From Spirochaetota bacterium (lineage in GTDB: Bacteria; Spirochaetota; Spirochaetia; SPDA01; B32-G16), in assembly GCA_003645645.1 (NCBI GenBank), contig QNBH01000011.1:1-33075 (forward strand): 33,075 nucleotides of DNA, in the 5' to 3' direction. Below are positions 27,675-33,075 of the stretch, in pieces. The notes under the pieces were generated by a model. The model had not been told where the DNA came from and searched no databases. It saw nothing but the letters and a program-made list of their open reading frames with translations. The position numbers and the translations under genes are program-made. Numbering within the stretch: position 1 is the first letter of the stretch; every line of letters starts with the position of its first letter.

Positions 27675-29858
27675 ATGATACATCAGTTCAGTTATAGAAT
27701 AGGAGAACACGATTTAATACTCGAAACAGGGAAAATGGCCAAACAGGCCAACGGAGCTGTTATAGCCAGCTATGGCGGTTCGGTTGTTCTCTGTACGGTC
27801 TGTTACTCGGAAACAGAAGTAGAAGGACTCGATTTTATACCCCTCCAGGTTGAATATAACGAAAAGTTCTATGCTGCCGGGAAAATACCAGGAGGATTTT
27901 TTAAGAGGGAAGGAAGACCAAAAGATAAAGAGATTCTCGTTTCCAGGCTCATAGATCGACCTATGAGGCCACTGTTTTGCAAGGACTTTAATAGAGAGAT
28001 TCAGATTGTCCCCACCACCCTTTCTACAGATCAAATCAATCCACCGGATATTATCGCAATGGTAGCCGCTTCGGCTTGTGTGGTAATTTCAGAGATTCCA
28101 TTCGACGGACCCATAGGAGCTGTTAGAGTAGGGTCTATAAATGGAAAGCTTATAATAAATCCCACTTACGAGCAAATTGAGAAGGGAGAGCTGGACATGG
28201 TTGTTGCAGGTACAAAGGATGAAATCACAATGGTTGAAGGTGGAGGACGAGAAGTTTCAGAGCAGCATTTAATCTCTGCAATTGAAAAGGCTAAGCCCAT
28301 AATTGCAGATATTTGTGATCTGCAGTTGCAATTAAAGGAAAAGGCAGGAAAGGAGAAATTATCCATAGAAAAAAAAGAGGAGCAACCTCTGGAAACGAGA
28401 GAAAAAATCTGGTCACTGTCATACGACAAAATGGTAGAAGCATGCTTTATTAAAGGTAAGGAAGAGAGGAGTAAAGCTATCAAGCAGGTAAAAATTGATA
28501 CTCTCACAGCTCTAAAAGAAGAGATTACCGAAGAACAGAAAAAGAGTGTTGATATTTTATTCGATGATATGGAATATGAAATAGTAAGAAAATCGATTCT
28601 AGAGAAAAACCTTCGGACAGACGGAAGAACACCCGAACAGATTCGTCCAATATCCTGCGAAGTGAGTGTGTTGCCAAGAACCCATGGTTCTGCCCTTTTT
28701 ACCAGGGGAGAGACCCAGGCACTCGTCATTACTACACTTGGAACGGTATTTGATGAACAGGTAATAGACGATATTGAGGGAGATAAGAGGGAGAGTTTTA
28801 TGCTCCACTACAATTTTCCTCCTTTCTCTGTAGGAGAAACAGGAAGACTGGGTCCTGGAAGGAGAGAGATCGGGCATGGATACCTGGCGCAGAGATCACT
28901 GGAGGCCGTACTTCCCTCTAATGAAACCTTCCCCTATACCATACGTGTAGTCTCAGAAATATTGGAATCTAACGGATCCTCATCCATGGCCTCGGTATGC
29001 GGCGGATCCCTCTCATTGTTGAATGCCGGAGTTCCTCTGTCCAAACCCGTTGCAGGAATTGCAATGGGACTTGTAAAGGAAGGAGATAAAACTGTTATTC
29101 TAAGCGATATTCTGGGAGAAGAAGATCACCTTGGAGACATGGATTTCAAGGTTGCAGGAACAGAAGATGGAATTACTGGATTTCAGATGGATATAAAGAT
29201 TTCCGGTGTGAGTTCAGAAATTCTGACCAGAGCTCTTGAACAGGCTAAAGAGGGCCGGCTTCATATACTTAAGATTATGAACAAGACTATAAGTATTCCG
29301 GAGATCTCTCTTTCTGAATATGCGCCAAAAATTATTACGTTGCAGGTAGATTCAGATAAAATAGGTCAAATAATAGGGCCGAGCGGGAAAACCATCAAGA
29401 ATATGTCCGAAAAGTACGATGTAGAGATCAACATTGAACCGGGTGGTAAAGTTACCATTTACGGTAAGGAGAGAGAAAAGACACTGGATGCAGAACGCGC
29501 TATTCTCAGTTTAGTAGAAGAACCTGAAATAGGTAAAATATATACTGGAAAGGTAAAAAGGATTACCGACTTTGGAGCATTCGTAGAAATTCTTTCCGGA
29601 AAAGAAGGGCTTGTCCATATCTCAAAGCTCTCAAGAGGAAGAGTAAATTCTGTAACCGATGTTTTAAGTCTTGAGCAAGAGATTAAGGTAAAGGTAATAG
29701 AGATAGATAAGCTGGGAAGAATAAACTTAAGTTATATAGATGCAATAGACGATGGTGGCGGAGAAAGACAGGGAAGGTCTAAAACTCATTCCAGAGGTTT
29801 CTCAAGATCTTACTACAAAAATGATAAGGGCGGAAATTTCCGTCGGAGAAGGGATTGA
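27675..29858 (+). CDS. pnp: Polyribonucleotide nucleotidyltransferase
   Basis: Two RNase PH domains ([28 protein letters not shown]), KH ([10 protein letters not shown]), S1 ([20 protein letters not shown]), Arg/Gly-rich tail. Confidence 0.98.
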   Translation: MIHQFSYRIGEHDLILETGKMAKQANGAVIASYGGSVVLCTVCYSETEVEGLDFIPLQVEYNEKFYAAGKIPGGFFKREGRPKDKEILVSRLIDRPMRPLFCKDFNREIQIVPTTLSTDQINPPDIIAMVAASACVVISEIPFDGPIGAVRVGSINGKLIINPTYEQIEKGELDMVVAGTKDEITMVEGGGREVSEQHLISAIEKAKPIIADICDLQLQLKEKAGKEKLSIEKKEEQPLETREKIWSLSYDKMVEACFIKGKEERSKAIKQVKIDTLTALKEEITEEQKKSVDILFDDMEYEIVRKSILEKNLRTDGRTPEQIRPISCEVSVLPRTHGSALFTRGETQALVITTLGTVFDEQVIDDIEGDKRESFMLHYNFPPFSVGETGRLGPGRREIGHGYLAQRSLEAVLPSNETFPYTIRVVSEILESNGSSSMASVCGGSLSLLNAGVPLSKPVAGIAMGLVKEGDKTVILSDILGEEDHLGDMDFKVAGTEDGITGFQMDIKISGVSSEILTRALEQAKEGRLHILKIMNKTISIPEISLSEYAPKIITLQVDSDKIGQIIGPSGKTIKNMSEKYDVEINIEPGGKVTIYGKEREKTLDAERAILSLVEEPEIGKIYTGKVKRITDFGAFVEILSGKEGLVHISKLSRGRVNSVTDVLSLEQEIKVKVIEIDKLGRINLSYIDAIDDGGGERQGRSKTHSRGFSRSYYKNDKGGNFRRRRD

Positions 29859-31123
29859 TTGTACAAAAAAAGCTTAATAATGGTGCATCCGTTCTCCTGG
29901 AAACTGTTGAAACAACAGAGGTAGTATCGATCGGTTTCTGGTTTAACATTGGCTCCGGAGACGAAAATGATACAGAACGAGGTTTGACACACTTCCTGGA
30001 GCACATGGTTTTTAAAGGCACAAAAAAGAGGACTCCCCTCCAAATAGCCCAGGCAATCGACCGTGTAGGTGGAGTCTTGAATGCATTCACCGAAAAAGAG
30101 CAAACATGTTTCTACTGTACTCTTCCCTCTGAATATCTAGAGCTTGCAATAGATGTTCTCTCTGATATGATATGGGGTTCAATTTTTCCTGAAGAAGAGA
30201 TAAGTAGAGAAAAACTGGTGGTGATAAACGAAATAAAAGCTACACAGGATTCTCCAGAGGAGGTCGCATATGAGCTCTACCTCAGAGAGATGTGGGGAAA
30301 TCATCCTCTAGCAGCCAAAATTACAGGTGAGCTTAATGATATTGCAGCCATTACGAAAAAGGATTTGTTAAATTTTCATAAAAACCGATATAAAACCACA
30401 AACCTGATCGTCTCTATTGCAGGCAATTTTTCTCCAGAGCAGGCATTATCCCTTCTGGAAAAGTTTCTTCCCGAAGATAGAAACGAAAGAGATAATTTTT
30501 CACCGGCAGAGCGTATAGCTCCGGTCAGGAAACCGAGCTGGAAATATGTATCGGGAAATTTTAAACAAGTACAGTTATATACAGGAATCACCTTTCCGGT
30601 TTCCAAGAACATTCAAGATTTTTACAGTTTTTTAGTCTTCAGTACTGCCTTTGGAGAGTCAATGAGCTCAAGACTATTTCAGAATATAAGAGAAAAAAAG
30701 GGGCTCTGTTATTCAATTTATTCACTCAGGTCTTACTTTACACATGTTGCAGAATGGCTAATATATGCAAACACGTCCGAAGATCTCTTTACTCGATTAA
30801 TCGAGTCGTTAAATGAGGAGTTTCACCGGTTACTCGATACCTTTTTTACAGACATGGAGATTAAAAATGCGGTGTCGCACCTCGCGGGGGGAGTAATTCT
30901 CTCAAAAGAAGATATGGAGAACCGTATGAAAAGAATGGTGCGCCAATATTTAATGATAGGAGAGATTTTAGACATTTCTCAATCGATAGAAATTCTCCAC
31001 CAAATAGAGGTACATCATATACAATCCATCAAAGAACAATATATCCGTAGCGAATTGTTTAATCTTCTTGCATATGGTTCCAGAAACTTAAAAAAATATA
31101 GACTGGTCAGATTCGATTTCTGA
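29855..31123 (+). CDS. M16-family zinc metallopeptidase
   Basis: Inverted zinc motif HFLEH ([16 protein letters not shown]), [33 protein letters not shown] start overlapping the pnp stop. Confidence 0.93.
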   Translation: MIVQKKLNNGASVLLETVETTEVVSIGFWFNIGSGDENDTERGLTHFLEHMVFKGTKKRTPLQIAQAIDRVGGVLNAFTEKEQTCFYCTLPSEYLELAIDVLSDMIWGSIFPEEEISREKLVVINEIKATQDSPEEVAYELYLREMWGNHPLAAKITGELNDIAAITKKDLLNFHKNRYKTTNLIVSIAGNFSPEQALSLLEKFLPEDRNERDNFSPAERIAPVRKPSWKYVSGNFKQVQLYTGITFPVSKNIQDFYSFLVFSTAFGESMSSRLFQNIREKKGLCYSIYSLRSYFTHVAEWLIYANTSEDLFTRLIESLNEEFHRLLDTFFTDMEIKNAVSHLAGGVILSKEDMENRMKRMVRQYLMIGEILDISQSIEILHQIEVHHIQSIKEQYIRSELFNLLAYGSRNLKKYRLVRFDF

Positions 31124-32406
31124 TGGCAAGAACATACAGATCGATCTATTTTTATATTGGAAAAGAGTTTCTTATTTCATTTCTAGTAGCATTTTTATTT
31201 TTCTTTTTCATCTTTTTTGTAAATCAGTTACTATTTCTTGCAGAAGATATTCTTTCCAAACGTGCTCCTTTAATAGATGTATTTCTTCTGGTTATTTTCT
31301 CTTTACCTCTCATTATCTCTCTCTCTTTCCCCTTTGGTGCGCTTGTCGGTGCCCTTATGGCGGTGGGTAGACTCTCTTCAGATAATGAAATCCTGGCTCT
31401 CAGGGCTTCGGGAGTCTCTCTCAGACGGATTTTCTTGCCACTGATTTCTATAAGCCTTATATTTTCAGTTATCTCTTTTTTTACTAACGATTATTTTTTA
31501 CCCAGAGGAACTGTAAATTTTGGTAAATTATATAGAGAACTGATCTATTCCAACCCCGGAATCGAGCTTGAATCTTACACTGTAAAACACTACCAGGACA
31601 GCATCATAATAACCGGTAAAGTCAGCGAAAACCAGATAAACAATATTATGATCATTGACAGAACAGAGAAGAAGGAGAGACGAATAATAAAGGCAGCCTG
31701 GGCAACCTTCAATAGAAGTATGGAACAGGAGGGAATAGTTTCTCTCGAATTGGAGAATGTCTTTATTCATACCACAGATAATAAAAAAAAGAGAGAATTT
31801 GAGTATATAGAATCGGAAAGAATGATATACAATATTTTACTGAAAGATATAAGCTTCTCAATTCGAAACCCAGGACCGGCTGAAATGAGCTCTCTTGATG
31901 TATATAAAGTTATTGATGAAAAAGAAAAGGGCTTCAGGAAGAAGATCGAGACTCATAAAAGAGAACTGATGCTAAAAAAATATAATCTTTCCCAGGAATA
32001 CTTCGCAGCAAGAGAATTGTTAAATGAAAAAGGAAAGCTTCCGGATAAAAATCTCAATAGACTGCGCCACTATCTGGAAGAATACTTAAAAGAAAAATCC
32101 AGGAAAATAACAGATAGGATTCTCAAATTATATAAACTTGAGTTTCATAAAAAATTGGCGGTACCCTTTGCATGTTTTTTCTTTATGATTCTAGCATTCC
32201 CTGTTGGTCTTTTTACACGTAGAAGTGGAAGGGCTGTGGGCTTTGGAATAGGGCTGTTTGTTTCAATTATTTATTGGGGAATGCTTTTTGCGGGACAGAC
32301 CTTTGGATTGAGAATGGATGTCTCTCCGGTTCTTTCCATGTGGATGCCTAACATAGTAATATTTCTGACAGGGGTGATTTTTATAATATTGAGGGCAAAG
32401 AGGTGA
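31123..32406 (+). CDS. lptF: LptF/LptG-family (YjgP/YjgQ) permease
   Basis: ALVGALMAVGRLSSDNEILALRASGVSLRRIFLPL and C-terminal TMs FHKKLAVPFACFFFMILAFPVGLFTRRSGRAVGFGIGL. Confidence 0.9.
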   Translation: MARTYRSIYFYIGKEFLISFLVAFLFFFFIFFVNQLLFLAEDILSKRAPLIDVFLLVIFSLPLIISLSFPFGALVGALMAVGRLSSDNEILALRASGVSLRRIFLPLISISLIFSVISFFTNDYFLPRGTVNFGKLYRELIYSNPGIELESYTVKHYQDSIIITGKVSENQINNIMIIDRTEKKERRIIKAAWATFNRSMEQEGIVSLELENVFIHTTDNKKKREFEYIESERMIYNILLKDISFSIRNPGPAEMSSLDVYKVIDEKEKGFRKKIETHKRELMLKKYNLSQEYFAARELLNEKGKLPDKNLNRLRHYLEEYLKEKSRKITDRILKLYKLEFHKKLAVPFACFFFMILAFPVGLFTRRSGRAVGFGIGLFVSIIYWGMLFAGQTFGLRMDVSPVLSMWMPNIVIFLTGVIFIILRAKR

Positions 32407-33075
32407 AAACGCTTCATTCGATGGTAGTAAAGGCTTTTTTCCCGGTTTTGATTCTATCGCTTCTTTTTTTTATACTTATACTCCAATTGGTGGATCTTTT
32501 TGCTAATTTATGGAGATACCTGAACCAGGATGTTCCGCTTATAACGATAGCAGAAATAGCATGGTTATATCTGCCCAAATGTGTATCCTTTTCTCTACCT
32601 TTAGCACTTCTTTTTTCTGTATCTTACACGCTGGGAACGCTATACTCTAACAATGAGCTTATCTCTGTATTCGGATCGGGAATCTCTCTATACAAGTTTA
32701 TATCACCGTTAATAGCTGTTGGGTTCTTGCTGAGTTTTATTAATATTTATTTTGAGGAGAAAATTGTTATAAAGTCTTTTAGAGAAAAAAATGAGCTTAC
32801 AAACACTGTATTAAATCAAAAAGTCTCATACAGCAATACGAACATAACGGTGAGAGATAATAAAAAGAATCTTATCTATCACGCCGATTATTACAACGAC
32901 AATACCGGAACCCTATCGGGTCTTATCATAATAGAGTTGGATGAATCCGGTTTGTTGAAGAAAAGAATAGATTCAGAAGAGGCAAGATGGAATGGAAAAC
33001 ACTGGGAGCTGATCAATTGTAGAATATTTTCATGGAAAGACGATGAAGGAGTGATGATACAGGAAAATAAAGATC
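32403..33075 (+). CDS. lptG: LptF/LptG-family permease, second paralog, truncated by window end
   Basis: GTG 32403 overlapping the lptF stop; open to the window end. My translation MKTLHSMVVKAFFPVLILSLLFFILILQLVDLFANLWRYL...SVSYTLGTLYSNNELISVFGSGISLYKFISPL. Missing from the ORF track because no stop is in the window. Confidence 0.87.
   Translation, partial: MKTLHSMVVKAFFPVLILSLLFFILILQLVDLFANLWRYLNQDVPLITIAEIAWLYLPKCVSFSLPLALLFSVSYTLGTLYSNNELISVFGSGISLYKFISPLIAVGFLLSFINIYFEEKIVIKSFREKNELTNTVLNQKVSYSNTNITVRDNKKNLIYHADYYNDNTGTLSGLIIIELDESGLLKKRIDSEEARWNGKHWELINCRIFSWKDDEGVMIQENKD

Noticed and set aside
28166-28729. 187-aa minus-strand ORF inside pnp
   Set aside because: Ser-rich low-complexity translation fully antisense to pnp; chance ORF.

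Overview
The window is an ordinary, gene-dense core region of a probable Spirochaetota chromosome. That assignment is an inference from protein content and from gene blocks resembling Treponema: smpB/lepB, tamB-bamA-skp-mutS, rimP-nusA-infB-rbfA-truB-ribF-rpsO-pnp. Genes in order: smpB(-), PEGA+FGE-sulfatase protein(-), two tandem lepB paralogs(+), yebC-ruvC-ruvA-ruvB-queA(+), secreted hypothetical protein(-), tmk(-), tamB-bamA-skp/ompH-mutS-comF(+), rimP-nusA-infB-rbfA-truB-ribF-rpsO-pnp-M16 peptidase-lptF-lptG(+, lptG truncated by the window end). I see no tRNA, rRNA, CRISPR array or transposase. The most unusual signal is a 99-bp intergenic element present twice in direct orientation (81-179 and 9679-9777). 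It folds as a closing stem plus three hairpins, and the differences between copies mostly fall in loops or keep pairing. The second copy sits next to two perfect long hairpins. Other points: a strong terminator that transcription must cross to enter rimP-nusA-infB; a perfect consensus promoter that predicts a near-leaderless mRNA; a dTMP kinase whose Walker A lysine is threonine; a RibF without a recognisable riboflavin kinase domain; and a NusA with an added zinc-ribbon/acidic tail.
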